This document shows positions 26,924-34,604 of a stretch of DNA of 64,000 nt, piece after piece. Every line of letters starts with the position of its first letter. The stretch's first letter is position 1. The stretch comes from Paenibacillus sp. FSL W8-0186 (GTDB taxonomy: Bacteria; Bacillota; Bacilli; Paenibacillales; Paenibacillaceae). The stretch covers positions 2,342,001-2,406,000 of the forward strand of contig NZ_CP150207.1 of assembly GCF_037969765.1 (NCBI RefSeq), in the 5' to 3' direction. A program made the translations under genes and the position numbers. The notes under the pieces were generated by a model. It did no database searches. It saw only the letters and a list, made by a program, of their open reading frames with translations, and was not told the DNA's origin.

Positions 26924-28186
26924 TTGAGGGAGAGCTTGAAACTGAAGTTTTATACGCGACGCAAAACGTCTCTCCAGCGTAGAAACCTAGCTATTGCGAC
27001 CTGGGAAGGTTTTCCCGCTGTCATATTTCAAACCCTGCTGGGCGGTCAATTTTTGACGGGTTATTTGCTTTATTTAGGAGCTACGTCCGGCCAACTGGGG
27101 TTCGTGTTGGCTATTACGACCTTTGTGAATATTGCTCAAATCGCTGTGGCGTTTCTAATTCAGCGGCTGACGAGCCGGAAATGGGCTTTGGTATTATTCA
27201 TTGCCATACACCGGATTTTATGGGCGTTTACGGGGCTTGTCCCGTTTCTGTTCCCTAAACCGTACTGGGTTAGCGCATTTATCGCATTTTATGTCACGGC
27301 ATGCCTGTTTAACACAGTTGGAGGGATGCTGTGGAATTCGCTGATCAGTGACATTGTGCCCGCACGTGTGCGGGGCCGGTATTTCGGCATCAGGAATACG
27401 CTCCTGAATGCAGTTGGAACCCTTACGATGTTCACTGGCGGCCTGATTCTGGACCGGTTCCCGGAAAGCCAGGGCTTTCTGTATTTGTATATCATCGTTT
27501 GGGTATGCATTATCGCCAATATCATTATGTTCATGTTCTATCCGGATGTGACGTTCGAGCGCTCCGCCGAGAGCAAATTTCTGCCGATGCTGCGCAAGCC
27601 GCTGCAGGATAATTCATTTATTAAAGCAACCCTGTTCCTGGCCAGCTTCCTGTTCTTGCAAAACCTGGTGGTACCGCTTTACTCCTACGTGATGCTCGAG
27701 CTGCTGAAAATTAACTATCAGACGATATCCCTGCTTAACGTCTCACAAACACTGATGATGATGTCGAGCTTCTATATTTGGGGAAATCTGAATGCAAGAT
27801 ACAGCAACAAGCGCTTGCTGTATTGGACGCTGCCGATTATTGCAGTCTCGATCATGAGCTGGGGCATGCTGTCGGTATTGCCGCAGCTGCCGGTGCTGTT
27901 TGCGGCCCATATGCTGTTCGGCGTTGGTGTCGGTGGGTTTAACCAGCTGGCGTTCAATTTCATGATTGGGGATACGCCGAAAAGCGAACGGCCCATGTAT
28001 ATGGCCATGTATTCGGCGATTACGGGGGTTGCCGCTTTTTTCGGACCGCTGCTCGGAGGCAAGGTTTATGAATGGATCGCGGATTGGCCGCGTTGGATTC
28101 AGGTATTCGGGATGCAGCTAGGTGTCGCTGCGGCGATGATCGTCCTGGCACTCGTGCTTGGCCGGCGAATTCTGCGCGATGCTTGA
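26924..28186 (+). CDS. MFS transporter
   Basis: This 420-residue protein has about twelve membrane helices (for example AVIFQTLLGGQFLTGYLLYLG, ALVLFIAIHRILWAFTGLVPFLF) and the loop VPARVRGRYFGIRNTLLN, which is typical of a branch of sugar-like or uncharacterised major facilitator carriers in Paenibacillus. The substrate is not evident. I prefer TTG 26924, eight bases after AAGGAG, over GTG 26915, which overlaps the ribosome binding site. It is followed by an aldose 1-epimerase 63 bases later and may be cotranscribed. Confidence 0.85.
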   Translation: MRESLKLKFYTRRKTSLQRRNLAIATWEGFPAVIFQTLLGGQFLTGYLLYLGATSGQLGFVLAITTFVNIAQIAVAFLIQRLTSRKWALVLFIAIHRILWAFTGLVPFLFPKPYWVSAFIAFYVTACLFNTVGGMLWNSLISDIVPARVRGRYFGIRNTLLNAVGTLTMFTGGLILDRFPESQGFLYLYIIVWVCIIANIIMFMFYPDVTFERSAESKFLPMLRKPLQDNSFIKATLFLASFLFLQNLVVPLYSYVMLELLKINYQTISLLNVSQTLMMMSSFYIWGNLNARYSNKRLLYWTLPIIAVSIMSWGMLSVLPQLPVLFAAHMLFGVGVGGFNQLAFNFMIGDTPKSERPMYMAMYSAITGVAAFFGPLLGGKVYEWIADWPRWIQVFGMQLGVAAAMIVLALVLGRRILRDA

Positions 28187-28249
28187 TGTGAACCACGGTT
28201 TGATAGATACTGTTATTACCTGCTTAATTATTGAAGGGAGAGTAATTAA

Positions 28250-29254
28250 ATGACGCAACTCAAAGCTTATGAAGGCATGTATCAAGGCGAAAAGGCCATA
28301 TGGCTGCAGGCTGGAAAATACGAAGCGGCGCTTGTTCCAAATGTAGGCGGGAACCTGATCGCTTTTCGTGATAACGAAAGCGGTTTCCGCTTTCTGCGTG
28401 AGCCGGCTGAATCGGAGATGGATGAATTCCGCGGCAATCCGGGAGTATACGGGATTCCGGTTCTTTTCCCGCCAAACCGTTATGAAGACGGCAAATTTCC
28501 TTGGAAAGGCACGACCTACCAATTCCCAGTCAACGAGGAGGCTACGGGCAACCATCTGCACGGGTTCCTACATACAATTCCCTGGGAGGTAGAAGAGTTC
28601 GGCAGCACCCAGCAGGAAAGCTACGTTGTCGCCAAGGTTAGCGTAGATGAAGCGCACGAGGTCTATCGTTATTTGCCGTTCAAATTTACCGTTCGCCTGA
28701 AATATACGCTGGGTGAGCATGGGTTGGCGCAGCATGTGTTCTTACGCAATGACGGCGGGAACGAGATGCCTTGTCTGCTGGCCTTCCATACTGCTGTTAA
28801 CGCTCCGTTCGCAGCGGAAAGCAAGGCCAGTGATTACAGGATGAAATTCACGATTGGCGAGCGGTGGGAGCTGAACGAACGGATGCTGCCGACAGGGAAG
28901 CATATGCCGCTGAGCGCTGAGGAAGAAGCGATGAAGAAGGAAGGGGTGTATCCTTTCTTTACTTCGCTGGACAATCATTATACCGCAGTGCCGCAAAACG
29001 GCAGAAACCGCATGGAGCTGACGGATTCCAAGTTGGGTCTGACGCTCGTGTACGACGTTGGAACATCCTATAAGCAGTGGATGATCTGGAACAACGGAGG
29101 CCAGGAAGGCTTCTTCTGCCCTGAACCCCAGATCAATTTGGTGAATGCGCCTCATGTTGGCCTGCCGGCCGATGAGATCGGGCTGTTCAGCCTGGCGCCA
29201 GGCGAAATTTGGGAGGAATCCGCAAGATTGTATGTGAAGCAGGCGGCGAAGTAA
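28250..29254 (+). CDS. Aldose 1-epimerase family protein
   Basis: This 334-residue galactose-mutarotase-fold protein interconverts the anomers of aldoses. The two histidine-containing segments are GNHLHGFLH and MPCLLAFHTAVN, and the acidic end EPQINLVNAPHVG is present. The family includes aldose epimerases and glucose-6-phosphate 1-epimerase-like members, so the exact sugar is uncertain. GAAGGGAGAG precedes ATG 28250. The gene lies after an MFS carrier and before a perfect bidirectional terminator. Confidence 0.85.
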   Translation: MTQLKAYEGMYQGEKAIWLQAGKYEAALVPNVGGNLIAFRDNESGFRFLREPAESEMDEFRGNPGVYGIPVLFPPNRYEDGKFPWKGTTYQFPVNEEATGNHLHGFLHTIPWEVEEFGSTQQESYVVAKVSVDEAHEVYRYLPFKFTVRLKYTLGEHGLAQHVFLRNDGGNEMPCLLAFHTAVNAPFAAESKASDYRMKFTIGERWELNERMLPTGKHMPLSAEEEAMKKEGVYPFFTSLDNHYTAVPQNGRNRMELTDSKLGLTLVYDVGTSYKQWMIWNNGGQEGFFCPEPQINLVNAPHVGLPADEIGLFSLAPGEIWEESARLYVKQAAK

Positions 29255-29301
29255 TCATCTAGCAGCAGGCCGCAAGGCTTATGGAAACTATATAGCATAG
29301 C

Positions 29302-29351
29302 AAAAAAGCAGCGCTGTTCCCGCTTTGACGCGGGAACAGCGCTGCTTTTTT
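29302..29351. terminator. Perfect bidirectional terminator
   Basis: Two perfect 22-base arms, each with an A or T run at the outer end and GCAGCGCTGTTCCCGC inside, flank the loop TTTGAC. It ends both the aldose epimerase gene and the converging LytTR gene. Confidence 0.95.
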
Positions 29352-29377
29352 GTTTGGTCTGATGGAACGGCGGCAGT

Positions 29378-29731
29378 TTACCCGACTTCAGCTACACTTT
29401 CGTTCCGCTCGGGAAGAAGGCGCTTGATCTGCTCCAAATTTCTTCTTGGTACATTGATCGTCTTGATGCCATGAATCTGATCCCTAAATAGCAGTACGTT
29501 GTCCTGGATGTCCGTCACCTTGTTCAGGTTGACATAACAGTTGGTGCTTACGCGGTAGAAAGAGGGGTCTGAGATTAGTTTTGAGGTTTGGTCAGCAGAT
29601 AGTCTCTTTTTTATACTGTAGTTTCTGCCGTGGAAACAAACTAAGCCATGACCTCCTACTTTGAAGAAATAAGCGTCATGTGGATCGAGGGCCTCGTAGA
29701 CGTTCTTCTCCTCTAGTCCGACATTCATCAT
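29378..29731 (-). CDS. Single-domain LytTR DNA-binding protein
   Basis: The gene encodes 117 residues and little more than a LytTR DNA-binding domain: FFKVGGHGLVCFHGR, then DPSFYRVSTNCYVNLNKVTDI, LLFRDQ and INVPRRNLEQIKRLL. There is no receiver or membrane domain, unlike AgrA or LytR. The open frame extends upstream across the promoter, but ATG 29731 follows AAGGGGGA by seven bases. A perfect cre site overlaps its promoter, so it is likely switched off by glucose through CcpA. Targets unknown. Confidence 0.82.
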   Translation of the reverse strand: MMNVGLEEKNVYEALDPHDAYFFKVGGHGLVCFHGRNYSIKKRLSADQTSKLISDPSFYRVSTNCYVNLNKVTDIQDNVLLFRDQIHGIKTINVPRRNLEQIKRLLPERNESVAEVG

Positions 29732-29758
29732 TCCAAAATCCCCCTTTAGATGATGTTG

Positions 29759-29772
29759 TGGAAGCGCTTGCA
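29759..29772 (-). promoter_or_regulatory. Perfect CcpA cre site in the LytTR gene promoter
   Basis: TGGAAGCGCTTGCA matches TGNAANCGNTTNCA at every position. On the minus strand, TATACT at 29777-29772 is a good -10 box just upstream, so the cre site covers the transcription start. The -35 box is poor. Confidence 0.75.
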
Positions 29773-29910
29773 GTATAACATATTTTTCGCGGTTTGTGTA
29801 GTACTTAGGCTTAAATTTTAAATGTTTCCAGCAATTGCCGGACTGGACATTTGCCTGAAAGTACGGAAGAATAGGAAGACAAGATGTTATAGAGAAGGAG
29901 TGTGACCATC

Positions 29911-30993
29911 GTGTCAGAACAACAACGACTATTGTTATACATAGGATCCTATGCCGAAGCCGCTGATCCGGGGCTTTACGTGGTGGAGATGAATCCGGCA
30001 ACGGGCGAGCTGACTCGTCTTGGCGAGGCTGCCGGACTGAAGAACCCGACCTTTCTAAAAGTGGATGCCGCCGGCAGGAAGCTGTATGCCATTTCGGAGA
30101 CGAAGACGTCTAGCGATGAGCGGATCGGCGAGGTCGCGAGCTTTGCGGTTGATCCGGCTGCGGGCACTCTGACGGAATTGAACCGGATACTTACGCTGCA
30201 GCCGTCTACATCGCATATCGAGCTTGAACCGCAGAGACGCTATGTCGTCGTCTCCGGGTATCATGGGGGCAATGTAGGCCTCGTTCGCCTGCTGAGTGAC
30301 GGGCTAGCCGGTGAGCAAACGGACGAGCGGCAGCATGAAGGAAAAGGCGCAGACCCGGTGCGGCAGGATCGGCCGCATCCGCACTCCGCACTGTTCACGC
30401 CGGACAGCCGTTATGTTCTCGTCGCCGACCTGGGGCTCGACAAAGTATTCGTGTACCGGCTTGATGAGCAAAGCGACAAGCTGGTGCTTCACAGCGAAGC
30501 GAAAACGGCGCCGGGCGCGGGACCACGCCATCTTGCGTTCCACCCGAACGGCAAGTGGCTGTATTCGATCAATGAAGTCAATTCCTCGCTTACGCTGTTC
30601 GCCTTTGATGCGGACGCAGGAACGCTTGAGGCGATCGACGCGGTGCCGACTTTGCCGGAAGGCTACGCCGGGGAGAACACGACGGCGGAGGTGGCCATTT
30701 CCCCAGACGGAAAATTCCTGTACGGCTCCAACCGGGGCCATGACAGCATCGTCGTATTTGCCATCGATCAAGGCAGCGGCAAGCTGAGCCTGGTTCAGCA
30801 TATTTCCAGCGAAGGCGGGCATCCGCGTCACTTCGCTTTGACCCCTGCAGGCGATTATCTCGTAGCGGCTAACCGCGATTCGAATAATTTGGCCGTATTC
30901 CGTATAGACAAGAGTACAGGCAAGTTGGAATTTACGGGACAATCCGCGAATGTATCGAAGCCGGTCTGCGTGCAGCCCGTTTTGTTCAAGTAA
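29911..30993 (+). CDS. Lactonase family protein (6-phosphogluconolactonase-like beta-propeller)
   Basis: This 360-residue protein has the seven-bladed propeller repeats of the Pgl/YkgB lactonase family: YIGSYAEAADPGLYVVEMN, FLKVDAAGRKLYAI, HPHSALFTPDSRYVLVADLGLDKVFVY, GPRHLAFHPNGKWLYSINE, GGHPRHFALTPAGDYLVAANRDSN. Members hydrolyse 6-phosphogluconolactone in the oxidative pentose phosphate pathway, though some act on other lactones. I chose GTG 29911, ten bases after AAGGAG, over GTG 29902, which is too close. It is a single-gene unit. Confidence 0.87.
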   Translation: MSEQQRLLLYIGSYAEAADPGLYVVEMNPATGELTRLGEAAGLKNPTFLKVDAAGRKLYAISETKTSSDERIGEVASFAVDPAAGTLTELNRILTLQPSTSHIELEPQRRYVVVSGYHGGNVGLVRLLSDGLAGEQTDERQHEGKGADPVRQDRPHPHSALFTPDSRYVLVADLGLDKVFVYRLDEQSDKLVLHSEAKTAPGAGPRHLAFHPNGKWLYSINEVNSSLTLFAFDADAGTLEAIDAVPTLPEGYAGENTTAEVAISPDGKFLYGSNRGHDSIVVFAIDQGSGKLSLVQHISSEGGHPRHFALTPAGDYLVAANRDSNNLAVFRIDKSTGKLEFTGQSANVSKPVCVQPVLFK

Positions 30994-31002
30994 TCATCTG
31001 TT

Positions 31003-31039
31003 TCAGTCCTGTCCAGCTTCATGTGGACAGGACTGTTTG
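31003..31039 (+). terminator. Terminator after the lactonase gene
   Basis: CAGTCCTGTCCA (31004-31015) pairs perfectly with TGGACAGGACTG (31024-31035), followed by TTTGC. The T tail is short. Confidence 0.78.
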
Positions 31040-31194
31040 CATTGTTAACAGTAATTTTACGTAAAAACAGTTCTCGCTTACTTGCTTTCAATGGTATGCT
31101 GACTTAAGATTAATTCAAGGAAGTTCGTTCGGAAGATGCCGTAATTCCTGATACGTCGTTAGATAGTCTATATCAAAGGAGCAGGTCGCTTATA

Positions 31195-32274
31195 ATGACT
31201 TTTTTTAGAGAGCTATTTCAAATTGCGGGTTTCCGCAGGTTTCTTGCTTTGCTTTTCGTCATTCTAGTCCTCTACTTTTCGCGAAGCATGCTGAACATGC
31301 TGCTGATCACCTTCATCCTAACCTATCTGATCAACCGTCTGCATAATTTCATTACGCGCAATGTTGATAAAGTCGTCAAAATCAACCGGAGCATTACGAT
31401 TCTATTTATATATGCCGTAATTTTAACCTTGCTTGTCACGACCGTGTATCACTATTTGCCTGTATTTTTGGATGAGTTCAACGATCTCGTCAATCAGGTC
31501 ATTTCGTTCTATGATAATCCCCCAACGAATTTGCCTGACAACGTCCTGCTGAATTTCCTAGTAGATTCGTTAAGAGAGATTGATCTGTCCAAGTATGTTG
31601 GCAACGGCTTTAACTTCCTGCTTAAGACCGTATCTGATATCGGGAAGTGGAGCCTGAATCTTTTCATTGCGATCATACTCAGCTTGTTCTTCCTGCTGGA
31701 GAAGGAGAAAGTCACGAACTTTACGGCCAGATTTAAAGAGAGCCGTGCGGGGTTCCTGTTTAATGAGCTGGAGTATTTCGGCAAAAAATTCGTCGCTTCC
31801 TTTGGCAAAGTGATCGAGGTTCAGTTCTTGATTGCTACCGTGAATGCCATCCTGTCCACGATCTTTCTGTGGATTTTCGGATTTCCGAATCTGGTGGCCA
31901 TCGGCATCATGATTTTCATCCTCGGGCTGATTCCGGTGATGGGCGTTATTATTTCCTTGATTCCGCTTTGTGCGATTGCCTTCAAAATCGGCGGGCTGGT
32001 CAAAATCGTCTATGTCCTTGTCATGATCGCGGTTGTCCATGCTTTTGAGGCTTACTTCCTCAATCCGAAATTTATGTCGAACAAGACGCATTTGCCGATA
32101 TTCTACACGTTCATGATATTGCTCGTATCGGAGCATTTCTTTGGCGTTTGGGGGCTAATCGTCGGCGTGCCGGTGTTCATCTTCCTCCTGGATATATTAG
32201 AGGTTCCGGTGGGAAGTGGAGCCGCCAAACCGAAAAAGCGGAAGAAAGCCGCCGTCAAAGGAGCGGGGCGCTAG
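31195..32274 (+). CDS. AI-2E family transporter
   Basis: This 359-residue membrane protein has the AI-2E (PerM/TqsA/YtvI) family layout: paired N-terminal helices, a soluble stretch in the middle, and C-terminal helices with the conserved GFPNLVAIGIMIFILGLIPVMGVIISLIPLC and NPKFMSNKTHLPIFYTFMILLVSEHFFGVWGLIVGVPVFIF. Members include autoinducer-2 exporters and sodium/proton antiporters, so the substrate is open. The tail is Lys-rich. AAAGGAGCAGG precedes ATG 31195. It stands alone. Confidence 0.9.
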   Translation: MTFFRELFQIAGFRRFLALLFVILVLYFSRSMLNMLLITFILTYLINRLHNFITRNVDKVVKINRSITILFIYAVILTLLVTTVYHYLPVFLDEFNDLVNQVISFYDNPPTNLPDNVLLNFLVDSLREIDLSKYVGNGFNFLLKTVSDIGKWSLNLFIAIILSLFFLLEKEKVTNFTARFKESRAGFLFNELEYFGKKFVASFGKVIEVQFLIATVNAILSTIFLWIFGFPNLVAIGIMIFILGLIPVMGVIISLIPLCAIAFKIGGLVKIVYVLVMIAVVHAFEAYFLNPKFMSNKTHLPIFYTFMILLVSEHFFGVWGLIVGVPVFIFLLDILEVPVGSGAAKPKKRKKAAVKGAGR

Positions 32275-32501
32275 TCCAGGACGGTTAACTTGCAATCGGA
32301 ACTGGAACGTGATTTGCAAAACGAGGACGTCATAATAAAGCGTCTCTTGTGCTCAATGGCTGAGCAATTATGGGAAAAGCAGCTTGGTCCAGCCGCGGTA
32401 TTGGGGAACTGAACGCTAAAGAGCTAGGCAACAATGTTGCTGCGGGGCTTGATGTGCCAAGAAGCTGGATAATTGCGTGGTGCCGAGAGCTTAGAAGCTG
32501 C

Positions 32502-32524
32502 TAACGGACATGAGATCCGCTATT
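32502..32524 (-). repeat. Short interspersed repeat, copy 1 (inverted)
   Basis: TAACGGACATGAGATCCGCT carries the same ends (TAACGGAC and TCCGCTA) as copies 2 and 3, but in the opposite orientation. The unit is itself an imperfect palindrome of the form TAACGGAC-N-TCCGCTA. Confidence 0.65.
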
Positions 32525-32616
32525 TAGGGGGAATACTCCATTTTTACATGGTTAAGGGACAGAGAAGCACCACTTTATTCTGAGTCAATCCACTCACTTT
32601 CACTCACTTTAGCGAT

Positions 32617-32638
32617 ATAGCGGAACCTATGTCCGTTA
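32617..32638 (+). repeat. Short interspersed repeat, copy 2
   Basis: TAGCGGAACCTATGTCCGTT followed by A. It shares AGCGGAACC and GTCCGTTA with copy 3, 49 bases downstream. Confidence 0.7.
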
Positions 32639-32665
32639 ACCTCGATTTTGCAGGTGTTTGCACCG

Positions 32666-32688
32666 AATAGCGGAACCAAGGTCCGTTA
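32666..32688 (+). repeat. Short interspersed repeat, copy 3
   Basis: TAGCGGAACCAAGGTCCGTT followed by A. It differs from copy 2 mainly at the centre, where the sequence is not constrained by pairing of the arms. Confidence 0.7.
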
Positions 32689-32716
32689 GACATTTACAAA
32701 TCATAAAGTTAATTAA

Positions 32717-32755
32717 GCGGCCTTTGTCCTGATTTCATCGGACTAAAGGCCGTTT
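32717..32755. terminator. Hairpin, probable terminator
   Basis: GCGGCCTTTGTCC pairs with GGACTAAAGGCCG (one mismatch) around a short loop, followed by TTTAG; on the reverse strand the hairpin is followed by CTTAATTAAC. It lies between the AI-2E gene and the converging secreted-protein gene and may serve either. Confidence 0.6.
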
Positions 32756-32852
32756 AGCTATGTTCTTTTTTAGGCTAATGCTCCCCTTTCAGTAACAGGC
32801 TTAATCTTTTTGGGGAGCATATCACTTTCTGGCCCGCCTTTTCTGTTCTAAG

Positions 32853-33383
32853 CTAATCTGCTTTGTGCCATAGAATCGTGTTATTGCTGCGATAATCTGT
32901 CACGGGATGTTCTTTGCTTGAGCTTTTCCAAGTACGGTTAACGATTTTCTTTAGCTTGACAGGGAGCTCCATTTTCATTGTTGCCGCCTTTTCCGGGCTA
33001 AGCCTGCCTTCGGCTGCGGCTTTATCGATATGGCCCGTAACGACTGCCGTCAGCTTCTGTACGTATTCAGCCTCGCTCCAGCCCTTGCGGGCTTGGACGA
33101 CTTGGAGCAGGGATTTGCCTTGCTTCAGATCTTCGATAAGCACCTTTGGCTCAACGCCCAGCAGTTCAGCCGTATCCTTGACGATATGCCCGCCCCGGAA
33201 ATGGCCTTTGTGATGATGGCGAGGCTGTTGCTGCTCCTTTCCGCCTTCTGGTGAAGCTTGGGGAATCGGCGTTGGTTCCTGATAGGCCACCGTGGTTTCA
33301 GCGGCAGCGGCATATCCGCCAATCGCTAAGATGGCCGCCAGGAAACCTTTCTCCAGTAGTTTGCGTATGTGTCTCATAGACAT
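32853..33383 (-). CDS. Small secreted protein, DUF2680-like
   Basis: This 176-residue protein has a clear Sec signal peptide (basic start, hydrophobic LAAILAIGGYAAAAE) probably cut near AAAAE, then a Pro/Gln/His-rich linker and a helical domain (TAELLGVEPKVLIEDLKQGKSLLQVVQARKG ... KLTAVVTGHIDKAAAEGRLSPEKAATMK). That helical pattern resembles the YckD/DUF2680 type of small exported protein. Function unknown. The codon ATG 33383 follows GAGGTG. It stands alone and diverges from the exporter gene at 33536. Confidence 0.72.
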   Translation of the reverse strand: MSMRHIRKLLEKGFLAAILAIGGYAAAAETTVAYQEPTPIPQASPEGGKEQQQPRHHHKGHFRGGHIVKDTAELLGVEPKVLIEDLKQGKSLLQVVQARKGWSEAEYVQKLTAVVTGHIDKAAAEGRLSPEKAATMKMELPVKLKKIVNRTWKSSSKEHPVTDYRSNNTILWHKAD

Positions 33384-33535
33384 TTTTCACCTCATCGTAT
33401 AGAATGATTGGGTCTTTCTCTCATGTAGTTTTGACCAAAAAACGAAAGCTTATCTTAAAATTACCTAAAAATTGAATCCAACGAGGAATTGGGTAAAATG
33501 AATTAAGGAACGGAAAGGGAACAGGAGGAGTTTGT

Positions 33536-34561
33536 GTGACGTTTGGACCCAGAATGCTCAAAACCGGACTTGCCGTAACATTAGCGCTATATGTAGTTTT
33601 CTGGTTTGGCCTGTCGTCGCCCGTTATCGCTGCGGTTGCTGCTATTTTTGCGATGCAGCCGACGATATACCGCTCCTGGCGGTATTTGCTCGATCAATTG
33701 CAGACGAATACGCTTGGCGCGGTGCTCGCTATGGCAGGAGGAGCCATGTTCTCGAATGAACCGATTGCGGTCGGACTTGTGTGCATCCTTGTCATTATGA
33801 TCTGTATTCGCCTGAAGATGAACGAGACGATCGGGGTTACGCTCGTAACGGTTGTTGCGGTTATGGAGGCGTCAGGTCAATGGGAATTCGCGATTACCCG
33901 GTTTACGCTTATATTGATCGGCATCGTCTCCGCATTCCTCATTAATATTCTCGTATTTCCGCCAAAACCAAGGGTGCAGTACGATAGCCAGACCAAGAAG
34001 ACGTTTGAGCAATTATCCATTCTGCTTCGCACGGCGATATCCAGTGAAATGAAGGAAAGCGTGTTCCGCAATCAGAAGCGCGAGCTTGAAGACAATATAA
34101 ATTCGATTGGTGATACGTATAAAATGATGGAGGAAGACCAGAAGAAACTGAAAGCTCCCAAATTCAGCAACAGCCGCCAGCTCGTCGTATATAAACAAAT
34201 ATTACGGACGCTTCGCAAAGGCTATGAGGTGCTGAACGCCATCGAACAGCATTACTTTCAGGCGGAACGTTCGCCGGAGGACAACGAAGCCTTCGATTTG
34301 CATCTAGAGAGGCTTATCAAATTCCATGAGCATATTATGCTGAAGTTTGAGGGGAAGCTGAAACCGAATACCCGAGAAGCGGAGCTGTTCGAACAGGAGA
34401 ATGACAAGTTCCAGCGGAGTATGCTGGATTGTTATGCAGAGCAGCGGGAGGGCATTCTTCGATTATCCATCGTTTCGGCGCAAATATATGAATATGGGCA
34501 CCAATTGCAGCGCCTGAACCGCCTGGCGGATCATTCCGATATGCCGAAGCCGGCATCATAG
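33536..34561 (+). CDS. Aromatic acid exporter (ArAE) family membrane protein
   Basis: This 341-residue protein has the FUSC/ArAE layout: an N-terminal block of about six hydrophobic segments (VTLALYVVFWFGLSSPVIAAVAAIFAMQPTIYRSWRYLLDQL, LVCILVIMICIRLKMNETIGVTLVTVVAVME) and a long C-terminal helical cytoplasmic domain. The QPTIYRSWRY segment is characteristic. Named members export aromatic acids or are uncharacterised. The start is GTG 33536, five bases after AGGAGGAG. The helD gene begins 43 bases downstream, so they may be cotranscribed. Confidence 0.85.
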   Translation: MTFGPRMLKTGLAVTLALYVVFWFGLSSPVIAAVAAIFAMQPTIYRSWRYLLDQLQTNTLGAVLAMAGGAMFSNEPIAVGLVCILVIMICIRLKMNETIGVTLVTVVAVMEASGQWEFAITRFTLILIGIVSAFLINILVFPPKPRVQYDSQTKKTFEQLSILLRTAISSEMKESVFRNQKRELEDNINSIGDTYKMMEEDQKKLKAPKFSNSRQLVVYKQILRTLRKGYEVLNAIEQHYFQAERSPEDNEAFDLHLERLIKFHEHIMLKFEGKLKPNTREAELFEQENDKFQRSMLDCYAEQREGILRLSIVSAQIYEYGHQLQRLNRLADHSDMPKPAS

Positions 34562-34604
34562 GCAGGGCCGTTGTTATTAAGTTAATGTAGAGGAGCGATC
34601 ATCT

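Larger units (their letters stand above)
32275..32852 (+). other. Long gene-free stretch with repeated elements
   Basis: I see no convincing gene in these 578 bases. They hold three copies of a 21-23 bp imperfectly palindromic element (listed separately), a tandem duplicate of CACTCACTTT (32591-32610), and a hairpin at 32717-32755. An open frame of 44 codons at 32370-32504 has no ribosome binding site, and its stop falls inside the first repeat. Confidence 0.6.

Noticed and set aside
32370..32504. A 44-codon plus-strand open frame in the gene-free stretch
   Set aside because: No ribosome binding site, no recognisable content, and its stop codon is part of a repeat element.
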